Source of the DNA: Candidatus Pantoea gossypiicola | GTDB lineage: Bacteria > Pseudomonadota > Gammaproteobacteria > Enterobacterales > Enterobacteriaceae | Direction of reading: 5' to 3' | DNA: 64,000 nt | Assembly (NCBI RefSeq): GCF_008632075.1 | Contig: NZ_VWVM01000012.1 | Span: 92,292 to 156,291 of the forward strand | Shown: piece by piece, positions 28,308-37,577 of the stretch | How the letters are laid out: each line of letters starts with the position of its first letter | Numbering within the stretch: the first letter of the stretch is position 1 | Program-made: the position numbers and the translations under genes | Notes under the pieces: model-generated | Told to the model about the DNA's origin: nothing | Database searches by the model: none | The model's input: only the letters and a program-made list of their open reading frames with translations

Positions 28308-30137
28308 GTGGCAACCTCGGCAGTTCTTAATCAGGAAGCGCTGGCGCAGCAGGTATTGCAGGATACCTTCGGCTACCAGCAGTTTCGTCCCGGTCAGCAG
28401 ACGATCATTAATCAGGCGCTGAGCGGGCGCGACTGTCTGGTGGTGATGCCCACTGGCGGCGGTAAATCGCTCTGTTATCAGATCCCGGCGCTGGTGCGCG
28501 AAGGGCTGACACTGGTGGTGTCGCCGCTGATCTCACTGATGAAAGATCAGGTCGATCAGCTGCTGGCGAACGGCGTGGCGGCAGCCTGTCTCAACTCCAC
28601 TATGACGCGCGATCAGCAGCAGACGGTGATGGCTGACTGCCGTACCGGCCGGGTTAAGCTGCTCTATATCGCCCCTGAACGCCTGATGATGGATAACTTC
28701 CTGGACAGTCTGGCGCACTGGCAACCGGCGATGCTGGCGGTGGATGAGGCGCACTGTATTTCACAGTGGGGCCACGATTTCCGTCCGGAATATGGTGCAC
28801 TCGGGAAGATGCGTCAGCGCTTCCCGGAATTACCGGTCATGGCATTGACGGCGACTGCGGACGAAACCACCCGCAACGACATCGTTAATCTGCTGCACAT
28901 GCAGGATCCGCTGATTCAGATCAGCAGCTTTGACCGCCCCAATATTCGCTACACGCTGGTGGAAAAATTCAAACCCACCGATCAGCTGCTGCGTTACGTT
29001 CAGGATCAGCGCGGCAAGTGCGGCATTATCTACTGCAACAGCCGGGCGAAGGTGGAAGACACCGCCGCGCGACTGCAAAGCCGTGGATTCAGCGTCGGGG
29101 CGTATCATGCCGGCATCGACAGCGAACAGCGTGCCCGCGTGCAGGAAGCGTTCCAGCGTGACGATCTGCAAATCGTAGTGGCAACCGTGGCTTTTGGTAT
29201 GGGCATCAACAAGCCCAACGTCCGTTTTGTGGTCCACTTCGATATTCCGCGCAACATCGAATCCTATTATCAGGAAACCGGACGAGCCGGACGTGATGGT
29301 CTGCCCGCCGAAGCGATGATGCTCTACGATCCAGCCGATATGGCCTGGCTGCGTAAATGCCTGGAAGAGAAAGTGCCGGGACCCTTGCAGGATATTGAGC
29401 GCCACAAGCTCAATGCCATGGGCGCGTTTGCTGAAGCCCAGACATGCCGCCGCCTGGTGCTGCTGAATTACTTTGGTGAAGGTCGCCAGCAGCCGTGCGA
29501 CAACTGCGATATCTGCCTTGATCCGCCAAAACGGTATGACGGCCTGGTTGAAGCGCAAAAAGCGCTTTCCGGTATCTATCGCGTGGGCCAGCGGTTCGGC
29601 ATGGGCTATATCGTTGAGGTGCTGCGCGGGTCCAACAACCAGCGTATCCGTGAGCAGGGCCATGACAAGCTGCCGGTCTATGGACTGGGCAAAGATCAGA
29701 GCCACGAACACTGGGTCAGCGTGTTACGTCAGTTAATCCATCTGGGACTGGTGACGCAGAACATCGCTATGCACTCGGCTTTGCAACTGACCGAAGCAGC
29801 GCGACCGGTGCTGCGCGGTGAAGTGCCACTGATGCTGGCCGTGCCGCGTTTAATTACCGCGAAAACAAAGAGCAGCGGTCCGGCGAAGTTTCACGGTGGT
29901 AACTACGATCGCAAACTGTTCGCCAAACTGCGTAAGCTGCGAAAAGCGATCGCCGATGAAGAGAATATTCCGCCTTACGTGGTGTTCAATGACGCCACAC
30001 TAATAGAGATGGCAGAACAGATGCCGGTCAGCGCGTCCGAGATGCTTAGCGTCAACGGCGTGGGTCACCGCAAACTGGAGCGCTTTGGCAAACCCTTCCT
30101 GGTGATGATCAAAGAGCATCTTGATGATGAAGAGTAA
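28308..30137 (+). CDS. recQ: ATP-dependent DNA helicase RecQ
   Basis: RecQ is a 3'-5' helicase of the RecF pathway that suppresses illegitimate recombination. The GTG start at 28308 with AGGA upstream gives 609 residues, the E. coli length. Domains in order are the helicase core (Walker [13 protein letters not shown] in [26 protein letters not shown]), a zinc-binding cysteine set ([20 protein letters not shown]), a winged helix and a C-terminal HRDC domain. Confidence 0.97.
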   Translation: MATSAVLNQEALAQQVLQDTFGYQQFRPGQQTIINQALSGRDCLVVMPTGGGKSLCYQIPALVREGLTLVVSPLISLMKDQVDQLLANGVAAACLNSTMTRDQQQTVMADCRTGRVKLLYIAPERLMMDNFLDSLAHWQPAMLAVDEAHCISQWGHDFRPEYGALGKMRQRFPELPVMALTATADETTRNDIVNLLHMQDPLIQISSFDRPNIRYTLVEKFKPTDQLLRYVQDQRGKCGIIYCNSRAKVEDTAARLQSRGFSVGAYHAGIDSEQRARVQEAFQRDDLQIVVATVAFGMGINKPNVRFVVHFDIPRNIESYYQETGRAGRDGLPAEAMMLYDPADMAWLRKCLEEKVPGPLQDIERHKLNAMGAFAEAQTCRRLVLLNYFGEGRQQPCDNCDICLDPPKRYDGLVEAQKALSGIYRVGQRFGMGYIVEVLRGSNNQRIREQGHDKLPVYGLGKDQSHEHWVSVLRQLIHLGLVTQNIAMHSALQLTEAARPVLRGEVPLMLAVPRLITAKTKSSGPAKFHGGNYDRKLFAKLRKLRKAIADEENIPPYVVFNDATLIEMAEQMPVSASEMLSVNGVGHRKLERFGKPFLVMIKEHLDDEE

Positions 30138-30149
30138 AGGACACTAATC

Positions 30150-30773
30150 ATGCTGATGTTATTCGCAACCGTGGCGCTGGTACATCTGGTGGCGCTGATG
30201 AGCCCCGGCCCCGACTTCTTTTTTGTATCACAGACCGCCGCCAGCCGATCACGCAAGGAGGCGATGATGGGGGTGCTGGGCATTACCCTGGGAATTGTGG
30301 TCTGGGCAGGCGTGGCGCTGATGGGCCTGCATCTGATCCTGGAAAAAATGGCGTGGCTGCATCAGATCATCATGGTTGGCGGTGGCCTCTATCTGCTCTG
30401 GATGGGCTGGCAGCTGATGCGCTCGGCGCGTCAGCGTCATAGGCAGCCGCAGCAGGATGAGCCGGTGGTAGAGCTGCCGAAACGCGGCATGAGCTTTCTC
30501 AAGGGCCTGCTGACCAACCTGTCGAATCCTAAAGCGATTATCTACTTCGGCAGCGTCTTCTCGCTCTTTGTGGGTGACGATGTTGGCTCAGCAGAGCGCT
30601 GGGGTCTGTTCCTGCTGATTGTCGGTGAAACCTTTGCCTGGTTTACGCTGGTGGCGGCTATCTTTGCGCTGCCGTGGATCCGCGCGAAGTATCAGCGACT
30701 GGCGAAGTGGGTGGATGGTATGGCTGGCGTGCTGTTCGCCGGTTTTGGTATCCACCTGATAATTTCGCGTTAA
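30150..30773 (+). CDS. rhtC: Threonine efflux protein RhtC
   Basis: RhtC is a LysE/RhtB-family exporter of threonine with 207 residues and six hydrophobic helices. The family signature PGPDFFFVSQTAASRSRKEA is near the start. GLLTNLSNPKAIIYFGSVFSLF and the C-terminal AGFGIHLIISR match RhtC. It follows recQ by 12 bases and probably shares its transcript. Confidence 0.95.
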   Translation: MLMLFATVALVHLVALMSPGPDFFFVSQTAASRSRKEAMMGVLGITLGIVVWAGVALMGLHLILEKMAWLHQIIMVGGGLYLLWMGWQLMRSARQRHRQPQQDEPVVELPKRGMSFLKGLLTNLSNPKAIIYFGSVFSLFVGDDVGSAERWGLFLLIVGETFAWFTLVAAIFALPWIRAKYQRLAKWVDGMAGVLFAGFGIHLIISR

Positions 30774-30784
30774 GCCCTTATGCC

Positions 30785-30812
30785 GGAGAGCGCGCTGCGC
30801 ATCCGGCAGTCA
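30785..30812. repeat. REP-like inverted repeat after rhtC
   Basis: TGCCGGA and TCCGGCA flank GAGCGCGCTGCGCA. It resembles a single enterobacterial REP unit. It may also close the recQ-rhtC transcript, though no T tract follows. Confidence 0.45.
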
Positions 30813-30984
30813 TTTCACCTCCTGTTACTTCCTCTGAACTTCATCTGCGTGACGACTGTCACAATCTGTACCCGACGATGCCCCTCTGCTGCAACCGCAG
30901 ATAAATAGTCACCATTCGTTAATTAATGAAACCATCACCTCCGGTATGGTCGTGTCGACGGACTATTTTTTCATGGAGAGGATG

Positions 30985-31794
30985 ATGCGAGTAAAACCCC
31001 TTTTACTATTGTTTATCGCGGCCTGTATCAGCGCCTGCGCTTCCCCTGATGCTGCCCAAAATCGCGTTTCTGAAACGGCAGAAGTAGATAGTGTTCCGGC
31101 TATCCTTGCGCAGACATTTCCGGCGTCAGAGCAGCCACAGGGCGAGAGGATTAGCCAGATTTCCGCCGCGTTTCTCGGTACGCCCTACCAGGCGGATACG
31201 CTGATCGGCTCGCCTGATACGCCGGAAGCGCTGGTGATCAATTTCAATGGGGTGGATTGTTTCACGCTGCTTGATTACGTCCAGGCGCTGAGCCGCAGCC
31301 ACGACCGCGCCAGCTTTGAGGCGAACCTGATTCGGACCCGCTACGCTGACGGTGAGGTCAGCTACCTGAAACGCCGACACTTTTTCACCGACTGGTTCGC
31401 TGAGAACCCGCGCAATGCCGATGACATAACAAGCACACTCACCCCGGATGCGATGACGGTAGTGAAGCAACTGAACCGTCAGGCCAGCGGAAAAGAAAGG
31501 CTGCCCGGTCTGGGTGTGATTCCTCGCCGCATTACCTACATTCCGGCCCGGGCGATCACACCAAAGGTGCTGAAGCAGATTCAGACTGGCGATTACATCG
31601 GAGTTTATACGCCCGCTCAGGGGCTGGATGTCTCGCATGCCGGGATTGCCGTCCGGCATGATGGGCAATTGTGGTTCAGGAACGCCTCATCACTGGCCGT
31701 TAATCGCAGGGTTGTCGATACGCCGTTGAGTGAATATATGCAGTCTAAACCGGGTATCATTGTGTTACGTGCGGTGCCGCTGACTGCGCCTTAA
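30985..31794 (+). CDS. DUF1460 lipoprotein, NlpC/P60-like amidase fold
   Basis: This predicted lipoprotein of 269 residues has a hydrophobic signal with a cysteine in a lipobox (ISAC, C18; IAAC at C14 is a second candidate). The body matches the DUF1460 family, whose solved members have an NlpC/P60-type cysteine-amidase fold. Likely catalytic residues are C92 in NGVDCFTLLDYV and H218 in DVSHAGIAVR. It may act on peptidoglycan or another amide in the periplasm, but the substrate is unknown. The ATG at 30985 follows GGAGAGG. The gene lies between rhtC and rhtB and is absent there in E. coli K-12. Confidence 0.85.
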   Translation: MRVKPLLLLFIAACISACASPDAAQNRVSETAEVDSVPAILAQTFPASEQPQGERISQISAAFLGTPYQADTLIGSPDTPEALVINFNGVDCFTLLDYVQALSRSHDRASFEANLIRTRYADGEVSYLKRRHFFTDWFAENPRNADDITSTLTPDAMTVVKQLNRQASGKERLPGLGVIPRRITYIPARAITPKVLKQIQTGDYIGVYTPAQGLDVSHAGIAVRHDGQLWFRNASSLAVNRRVVDTPLSEYMQSKPGIIVLRAVPLTAP

Positions 31795-31830
31795 TGGTGC
31801 CCGGCAAGAAGGGATTAAACAGGGAGTGTT

Positions 31831-31860
31831 CGCGCCGACCTCAGTGTGTCGGCGCGTAAA
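31831..31860. terminator. Hairpin between convergent DUF1460 gene and rhtB
   Basis: CGCGCCGAC / GTCGGCGCG (31831-31839 and 31848-31856) forms a perfect 9-bp stem. It sits between the two convergent stops and could end both transcripts. Confidence 0.65.
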
Positions 31861-31863
31861 GTC

Positions 31864-32487
31864 TTAAGCGATTTTTCTGGCGCTGGCCAGCAGTGCGCCC
31901 ACCGCCATAAACAGACCACCGAAAATACGGTTCATTAACTTCATCTGCTTTGGCCCTTTAATCCAGCCAGCAATGCGCGTTGCCAGCGTGGCGTAGCCAA
32001 TCATCACGATGATATCGACCACCACGGTCGTCACGCCCAGCACCAGATACTGCATAAACAGCGGCTGATGTGGCTGGATAAACTGCGGGAAAAGCGCCGC
32101 CAGAAAAACGATACTTTTCGGATTGGTCAGATTAACCAGCACGGCACGTTTGAACAGGCGACGGCGCGGCATCGCTTTAGCGACCGCATCCAGATCGATG
32201 CCACCCGCCGAGCGCCACTGCTGAATACCCAGCCAGACCAGATAGGCCGCACCGGCCCATTTCAGAATTTCAAACGCCAGCAGCGACTGCGAAAACAGTG
32301 CGCCCAGCCCGATACCGACCAGCACAATGTGCAATGCCAGGCCGACCTGCAGGCCAGAGATAGAAGCCACCGTGCCGCGATAGCCGTGGCTGATACCGGT
32401 ACTCATGGTATTGATTGCGCCGGAACCCGGCGACAGGCTGAGAATTGTGGTGGTAAGCAGGTAGGTCAGCCACCATTCGATGGTCAT
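31864..32487 (-). CDS. rhtB: Homoserine/homoserine lactone efflux protein RhtB
   Basis: RhtB is a LysE-family exporter of 207 residues with six hydrophobic helices. The signature [20 protein letters not shown] and the segment [19 protein letters not shown] match RhtB. It exports homoserine and homoserine lactone and confers resistance to them. It is transcribed divergently from pldB. Confidence 0.95.
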   Translation of the reverse strand: MTIEWWLTYLLTTTILSLSPGSGAINTMSTGISHGYRGTVASISGLQVGLALHIVLVGIGLGALFSQSLLAFEILKWAGAAYLVWLGIQQWRSAGGIDLDAVAKAMPRRRLFKRAVLVNLTNPKSIVFLAALFPQFIQPHQPLFMQYLVLGVTTVVVDIIVMIGYATLATRIAGWIKGPKQMKLMNRIFGGLFMAVGALLASARKIA

Positions 32488-32599
32488 GGGTCAGGCTCTC
32501 TTTAGTCGCGAATTTGTGACACAATACGCCAGAAATAAGCGCGGCGCTACGGCCCGCGCAGGGCGTTCAGGACTCTGTATCCGGTCATCAGGAGGGCGA

Positions 32600-33592
32600 A
32601 TGAATCAACACAAAGCCAGCTGGCTGCGACGGGAAAAAGCCTTTGCTGCCTTCGCCACCGGGCCGCTGCTCGATTTCTGGCACAGTCGTGAGGAGCTTGA
32701 GTTTACCGGCGTCGGCAATCTGACGCTGCGTTATGTTCGCTTCACATCGCCGCAACACAAGCGTGTGATCCTGATTGTGCCGGGACGCATCGAGAGTTAC
32801 ATAAAATATCCTGAGCTGGCGTACGATCTGTTTCACTGCGGATTTGATGTGGTGATCCTGGATCATCGCGGTCAGGGGCGCTCCGATCGCCTGCTGGAAG
32901 ATTCACACCGCGGTCACGTGGCGGAATTTACGCATTACGTGGACGATCTTGAAACGCTCTACCTGAAAGAGATCGTCAGCGGTCATTATCAGCAGCGCTA
33001 TGCGCTGGCTCACTCAATGGGTGGCGCAATCTTAACGCTGTTTCTGGCGCGTCAGCCGCAGGCGTTTCATGCCGTCGCGCTGGTGGCACCGATGTTTGGC
33101 ATCGCCTTACCGTTGCCCTCTTTTCTGGCTCATCGTATCCTGGACTGGGCGGAGAAGCGTCCAGCCTTACGCGATGGCTATGCGCTCGGCACCGGACGCT
33201 GGCGCGCGCATCCGTTTGGCATTAACCGGCTGACCCATAGCACCGAGCGTTACCGGCGTAACCTGCGCTTTTATGCGGACGATCCTGCGATTCGTGTGGG
33301 CGGACCGACCTACCATTGGGTACGCGAAGGCATCCATGCGGGGCGCAACATCATCAGTCAGGTGGATAAGATCACTACGCCGCTGCTGCTGCTACAGGCG
33401 AGCGACGATCGGGTGGTCGACAACCGTTCGCAGGATCTGTTTTGTGCTGCGATGGCTGCGGCGGGTCATCCGTGTGAAGGTAATAAGCCACGGGTGATCG
33501 ACGGCGCGCGTCACGAGATTCTGTTTGAAAAAGATGAGATGCGTGCCGAAGCACTCAATGCAGTGGTCGACTTTTTTTCATCGCACCACTGA
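32600..33592 (+). CDS. pldB: Lysophospholipase L2
   Basis: PldB hydrolyses lysophospholipids at the inner membrane. The ATG at 32600 follows a perfect GGAGGG and gives 330 residues, while E. coli has 340. It is an alpha/beta hydrolase with nucleophile S139 in AHSMGGA, an acidic residue in ASDDRVVDN and a histidine in GARHEILFEKD. The frame remains open upstream to 32480 but without a ribosome site. Confidence 0.95.
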   Translation: MNQHKASWLRREKAFAAFATGPLLDFWHSREELEFTGVGNLTLRYVRFTSPQHKRVILIVPGRIESYIKYPELAYDLFHCGFDVVILDHRGQGRSDRLLEDSHRGHVAEFTHYVDDLETLYLKEIVSGHYQQRYALAHSMGGAILTLFLARQPQAFHAVALVAPMFGIALPLPSFLAHRILDWAEKRPALRDGYALGTGRWRAHPFGINRLTHSTERYRRNLRFYADDPAIRVGGPTYHWVREGIHAGRNIISQVDKITTPLLLLQASDDRVVDNRSQDLFCAAMAAAGHPCEGNKPRVIDGARHEILFEKDEMRAEALNAVVDFFSSHH

Positions 33593-33644
33593 CGTTATTT
33601 ATCCGACCGGTAAAAACCGGCAGAACCAGATACCCGAGGTTTTC

Positions 33645-34445
33645 ATGTATCACATCGTTGCATCCGATCTGGATGGCACGCTGCTTTCTCCCGAACATCG
33701 CCTGACCCCTTTTGCACGTGAAACGCTGCAGCAGCTGGTCGCTAAGGATATTCACTTTGTCTTCGCCACCGGCCGTCATCATATCGATGTCGGACAGATG
33801 CGCGACAGCCTGGCGATTCCGGCCTATATGATCACCTCGAACGGTGCGCGCGTACACAACGCAGAGGGCGAACTGGTGTTCAGTCATAATCTGGATGAGG
33901 ATATCGCCAGCGACCTGTTTGGCCTGCAGTATCATCACAGCGATATTCTGACGCACGTTTACCGCGATGATGAGTGGTTTGTCAGCCGTTCAAGCCCGGC
34001 TGAGCAGGACTATTTTCGTGAGTCAGTCTTCAACTATCAGGTCTACGAGCCAGGTCTGCTACCAACCAGCAACATCAGCAAGGTCTTCTTCACCTGCGAA
34101 AACCCCGAGCATCTGATCCCGATGGAGCAGGCGATTGAAGCGCGCTGGGGCGATCGGGTTAACGTCAGTTTCTCGCTGCCAACCTGTCTGGAGGTCATGG
34201 CGGGCGGCGTGTCGAAAGGACATGCACTGGAAGCGGTCGCGAAAACGCTGGGTCACTCGCTGGAGAGCTGCATTGCCTTTGGCGACGGTATGAATGATGT
34301 GGAGATGCTGAGCATGGCGGGCAAGGGCTATATCATGCAGAACGCCCATCAGCGCTTAAAAGATACGCTGCCGGAGCTGGATGTGATTGGTTCGAATGCC
34401 GATGATGCGGTGCCGCAGACGCTGCGCACGCTCTATCTGGCTTAA
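33645..34445 (+). CDS. yigL: HAD-family sugar/pyridoxal phosphatase YigL
   Basis: This 266-residue Cof-type HAD phosphatase has the nucleophile motif ASDLDGTLLSPEH (D8, D10), FATGRHHIDV, GGVSKGHAL and AFGDGMNDVEML. The E. coli protein dephosphorylates pyridoxal phosphate and sugar phosphates. It relieves glucose-phosphate stress as an SgrS target. The ATG at 33645 gives the same length as E. coli. Confidence 0.95.
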   Translation: MYHIVASDLDGTLLSPEHRLTPFARETLQQLVAKDIHFVFATGRHHIDVGQMRDSLAIPAYMITSNGARVHNAEGELVFSHNLDEDIASDLFGLQYHHSDILTHVYRDDEWFVSRSSPAEQDYFRESVFNYQVYEPGLLPTSNISKVFFTCENPEHLIPMEQAIEARWGDRVNVSFSLPTCLEVMAGGVSKGHALEAVAKTLGHSLESCIAFGDGMNDVEMLSMAGKGYIMQNAHQRLKDTLPELDVIGSNADDAVPQTLRTLYLA

Positions 34446-34454
34446 GCCGTCAGC

Positions 34455-34488
34455 GTAAACAAGGGCCGGATAGCCGGCCCTTGTTTAC
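34455..34488. terminator. Bidirectional terminator between yigL and glpT
   Basis: The 15-bp perfect stem GTAAACAAGGGCCGG / CCGGCCCTTGTTTAC has loop ATAG. The T-rich flank on each strand suits termination of both convergent genes. Confidence 0.9.
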
Positions 34489-34493
34489 TACCG

Positions 34494-35834
34494 TCAGGCG
34501 AGAGTCTTTTTGTGTTTGTGTTCGCTGACCATGGTCAGTAACAGCAGAATAACCGCCAGCACACAGCCCGCAATCATCACCATAAAGCCGCCGTCCCAGC
34601 CGAAGTAATCGACGGTGTAACCGACAATGGCGCTGGCCGCGACCGAGCCACCCAGGTAACCGAACAGGCCGGTAAAGCCCGCCGCTGTCCCCGCTGCTTT
34701 TTTCGGTGCCAGCTCCAGCGCATGCAGACCAATCAGCATCACCGGACCGTAGATCAGGAAGCCAATCACGATCATGCAAGCCATGTCGACGCCAGGATTG
34801 CCCGCCGGGTTGAGCCAGTAGATCACGGTTGCGATGGTCACCAGCGTCATAAAGAACACGCCGGTCGCACCACGATTACCCCGGAACACTTTGTCCGACA
34901 TCCAGCCACACAGCAGCGTCCCCGGAATCCCCGCATATTCATACAGGAAGTAGGCCCAGGACGACTTATCCAGCGTGAAGTGTTTGACTTCACGCAGATA
35001 GGTTGGTGACCAGTCGAGGATGCCGTAGCGCAGCAGATAGACAAAAACGTTGGCCAGCGCGATGTACCACAGCAGCTTGTTCGGCAACACATACTTCATG
35101 AAGATCTGTTTTGCCGTCAGCTCCTCTTCGTGGCTGGCATCGTAGTCGGGCGGATAGTCGTTTTTGTACTCTTCAATCGGTGGCAGGCCACAGGATTGCG
35201 GGGTATCGCGCATCAGCGCAAAGGCCAGAATCGCGATGGCAATCGCGCCAAAGGCGGGCATGTAGAGCGCCGCTTTCCAGTCGTTGAACCACGCCATACC
35301 CAGCAGGAAGAGCAGCGGCGGAATACCGCCGCCCACGTTATGCGCACAGTTCCAGACCGAAACGATCCTTCCGCGCTCCTTCTGCGACCACCAGTGAACC
35401 ATGGTTCGTCCACAGGGTGGCCAGCCCATGCCCTGAAACCAGCCACAGATAAACAGCAGCACAAACATCACCATGATGCTGGAGGTCGCCCAGGGGACGA
35501 ATCCCATAATCAGCATCACTGCTGCGGCCAGAATCAGGCCTGCCGGTAAGAAGACGCGCGGGTTTGATCGGTCAGAGACCGAGCCCATGATGAATTTTGA
35601 AAAGCCGTAGGCAATGGAGATGCCGGACAGGGCAAAGCCGAGATCGCCACGTGAAAAACCCTGCTCCACCAGATAGGGCATGGCGAGTGCGAAGTTTTTT
35701 CTGACCAGATAATAGGCCGCATAACCAAAAAAGATCCCGATGAAAATTTGCCAGCGCAGACGACGGTAGAGCGGATCAACGTGATCCTCCGCTACCTGCG
35801 GCTGACGTGGTGCAGGTTTAAAAATGCTCAGCAT
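34494..35834 (-). CDS. glpT: Glycerol-3-phosphate:phosphate antiporter
   Basis: GlpT imports sn-glycerol-3-phosphate in exchange for phosphate and also admits fosfomycin. It is a 12-helix major-facilitator protein of 446 residues. The chosen start [13 protein letters not shown], the segment [21 protein letters not shown] with the substrate arginine, and [20 protein letters not shown] all match GlpT and not UhpT. In E. coli it is paired with glpQ. Here it stands alone between yigL and yigM. A CRP-class promoter lies upstream. Confidence 0.95.
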   Translation of the reverse strand: MLSIFKPAPRQPQVAEDHVDPLYRRLRWQIFIGIFFGYAAYYLVRKNFALAMPYLVEQGFSRGDLGFALSGISIAYGFSKFIMGSVSDRSNPRVFLPAGLILAAAVMLIMGFVPWATSSIMVMFVLLFICGWFQGMGWPPCGRTMVHWWSQKERGRIVSVWNCAHNVGGGIPPLLFLLGMAWFNDWKAALYMPAFGAIAIAILAFALMRDTPQSCGLPPIEEYKNDYPPDYDASHEEELTAKQIFMKYVLPNKLLWYIALANVFVYLLRYGILDWSPTYLREVKHFTLDKSSWAYFLYEYAGIPGTLLCGWMSDKVFRGNRGATGVFFMTLVTIATVIYWLNPAGNPGVDMACMIVIGFLIYGPVMLIGLHALELAPKKAAGTAAGFTGLFGYLGGSVAASAIVGYTVDYFGWDGGFMVMIAGCVLAVILLLLTMVSEHKHKKTLA

Positions 35835-35915
35835 CAGTGAGGCCCTCCAGGGCACATTATGGTTTTTCATTCCCGGCAGGTTGGAGCAGGAAAGTGCAGA
35901 ACAAAATGGATGCAG

Positions 35916-35977
35916 AATGTTCCATTTCGCGCAAAGAATAGTGTTAGTTGCGCAACGTTACTGTGATGAATGACACA
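35916..35977 (-). promoter_or_regulatory. glpT promoter with CRP site and possible GlpR operator
   Basis: TGTGA-TGAATG-ACACA (35962-35977) matches the CRP consensus with one change. On the minus strand a -10 box TATTCT (35935-35940) lies so that the CRP centre is about 41 bases from the start, the class II arrangement. AATGTTCCATTTCGCGCAAA (35916-35935) around the start shows a GlpR-like half-site. The CRP part is firm and the GlpR part is tentative. Confidence 0.65.
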
Positions 35978-36208
35978 TTTGTTACAGTTTTATTACAGTC
36001 AGGAGCGGAAGTGATCATCTGATGGATCATTTCGCGCATTTTATGTGGCTGAAAACCTATTCTGTCGATTGATATGTCAGGAAGTGTAAGCAGGGTATCC
36101 GGTCGGCTTTTTAATCGCCTGGTTTATAATCAGATGTCAACCAGATTTCACAGCCTGACGGCGGCACATTGTTTACACTGTCGGCCTGTTAATTTCGGGG
36201 TCGTTGCC

Positions 36209-37069
36209 GTGTTTTTATTGATTATTACCACCATTCTGTGGGCCTTTTCCTTCAGCCTGATTGGCGAATATCTCGCTGGTCAGGTGGATAGCTGGTTCTC
36301 TGTGCTGATGCGTCTGGCGCTGGCTGCGCTGGTGTTTTTGCCTTTCCTGCGCTGGCGAGGTTACCGCCCTTCAACGCTACTGCTGTATATGCTGGTGGGG
36401 ATGCTGCAACTGGGCGTAATGTATCTGCTGAGCTTCGAAGCCTATCTCTACCTTAGCGTGTCAGAATTCCTGCTGTTTACGGTAATGACACCGCTCTATG
36501 TGACGCTGATTTACGATCTGATCAGCCGTCGTCCATTGCGCATCGGCTATATCTTCAGTGCGTTACTGGCGGTGGCGGGTGCGGCGATTATTCGTTATGA
36601 CAAAGTCAGCGATCATTTCTGGTTTGGTCTGCTGTTAGTGCAACTGGCAAACATCTGCTTCGCGGCAGGCATGGTGGGTTATAAGCGTCTGCAGGAGACC
36701 CGTCCCATGCCGCAGCATACGGCCTTCTCATGGTTCTATCTGGGGGCGGTGTTGATTGCGGTGATTGCCTGGTGTGCCTGGGGCAATCCACAGAAGTTGC
36801 CGACCACCTCATTGCAGTGGAGCATTCTGGTGTGGCTGGGCGTTGCGGCTTCTGGTCTTGGCTATTTTATGTGGAACTACGGGGCGACGCAGGTCGATGC
36901 CGGTACGCTGGGCATTATGAATAACATGCACGTTCCCGCCGGGCTGCTGGTGAATCTGGCTATCTGGCAGGAGAAACCGCACTGGCCGAGCTTTATTGCG
37001 GGCGCGCTGGTGATCATTGCCTCGCTGTGGGTGCATAAGCGCTGGGTGGTGGGGCGCGGTCAGAAGTGA
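36209..37069 (+). CDS. yigM: YigM/BioP-like biotin transporter (DMT superfamily)
   Basis: This ten-helix EamA-type permease closely resembles E. coli YigM (BioP), a high-affinity biotin importer, in AFSFSLIGEYLAGQVDSWF and LLAVAGAAIIRYDKVS. It occupies the same place upstream of metR. I prefer the GTG at 36209, with GGGG eight bases upstream, giving 286 residues. The frame stays open back to 36074, but a TATAAT at 36125-36130 suggests that part is promoter. The start is the uncertain point. Confidence 0.85.
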   Translation: MFLLIITTILWAFSFSLIGEYLAGQVDSWFSVLMRLALAALVFLPFLRWRGYRPSTLLLYMLVGMLQLGVMYLLSFEAYLYLSVSEFLLFTVMTPLYVTLIYDLISRRPLRIGYIFSALLAVAGAAIIRYDKVSDHFWFGLLLVQLANICFAAGMVGYKRLQETRPMPQHTAFSWFYLGAVLIAVIAWCAWGNPQKLPTTSLQWSILVWLGVAASGLGYFMWNYGATQVDAGTLGIMNNMHVPAGLLVNLAIWQEKPHWPSFIAGALVIIASLWVHKRWVVGRGQK

Positions 37070-37229
37070 CTTTGCGGGTTGTCGGGTGTGTTTTGCCTGA
37101 AGAAAGGGTTTGTCATTTAAAGACGGCGTAAAGTGTGAGTTGCTTCTCTGCGATGGACACTCGACGCCGTGATCCGACTCCAGCCTTTAATGAGCTGGAC
37201 GATCATTATCACTTACTCACTCTGTCTGG
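37070..37229. other. Intergenic stretch with a nested palindrome
   Basis: No gene is visible. ACGGCGT/ACGCCGT (37123-37129, 37164-37170) encloses AGTGT/ACACT (37132-37136, 37157-37161), giving a 48-base imperfect hairpin. It lies beyond the stop of the small minus-strand gene and after yigM. It could be a transcript end or an RNA structure, and it lacks a clear T tract. Confidence 0.5.
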
Positions 37230-37400
37230 TTATTTCAGATAAGGTATCTTCATGCCAAATAATCCATTAAGTACCCGGAATATTTTATTAACCAGCAGAC
37301 TGTTTTTATTAACGGAGCTTAACTGCACAACGTCCGTACTGGCACTTTCTGTTCCTGCACCGCTGGCCTGGCTTGTTTCAAAATGAGTTAATTCACGCAT
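37230..37400 (-). CDS. Microcin-like small peptide with double-glycine-type leader
   Basis: This 56-residue frame has AGGAAG at a good distance before its ATG (37398-37400). It begins MRELTHFETSQASGAG, like the leaders of class II microcins and colicin V (MRxLT-x-E-x-x-x-x-SGG/SGA-G), which are cut after Gly-Gly or Gly-Ala during export by a peptidase-containing ABC transporter. The remaining 40 or so residues run TESASTDVVQLSS and end FGMKIPYLK. They hold a hydrophobic stretch (LLVNKIFRVLNGLFGM) and are poorer in glycine than usual. The DNA is clearly A+T richer than its neighbours. No immunity or export gene is adjacent. The leader match is seen directly, and an antibacterial role is inference. 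Confidence 0.55.
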   Translation of the reverse strand: MRELTHFETSQASGAGTESASTDVVQLSSVNKNSLLVNKIFRVLNGLFGMKIPYLK

Positions 37401-37577
37401 ATTTCTTCCTGATTGAATGATTGAAAGTTAACCCGGCAGGGTGCGAATCAGGCTTTGATTGCGCCCCGCCAGAATCAATCATGCATCAGGAAATATTGAG
37501 AAATAAATAGTAATATTTTTAAAGGCCGCATTATGGGATCTCTGATCTTTCAGAAAATAATCGCTGCCGTAAGGCCT

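Noticed and set aside
28830..29711. A 293-codon minus-strand frame within recQ
   Set aside because: It is a shadow of the recQ frame without independent support.
37251..37385. A 44-codon plus-strand frame (starting MPNNPLSTRNILL) opposite the microcin-like gene
   Set aside because: It has no ribosome site and is the antisense of a frame that has both a good ribosome site and a recognisable leader motif.
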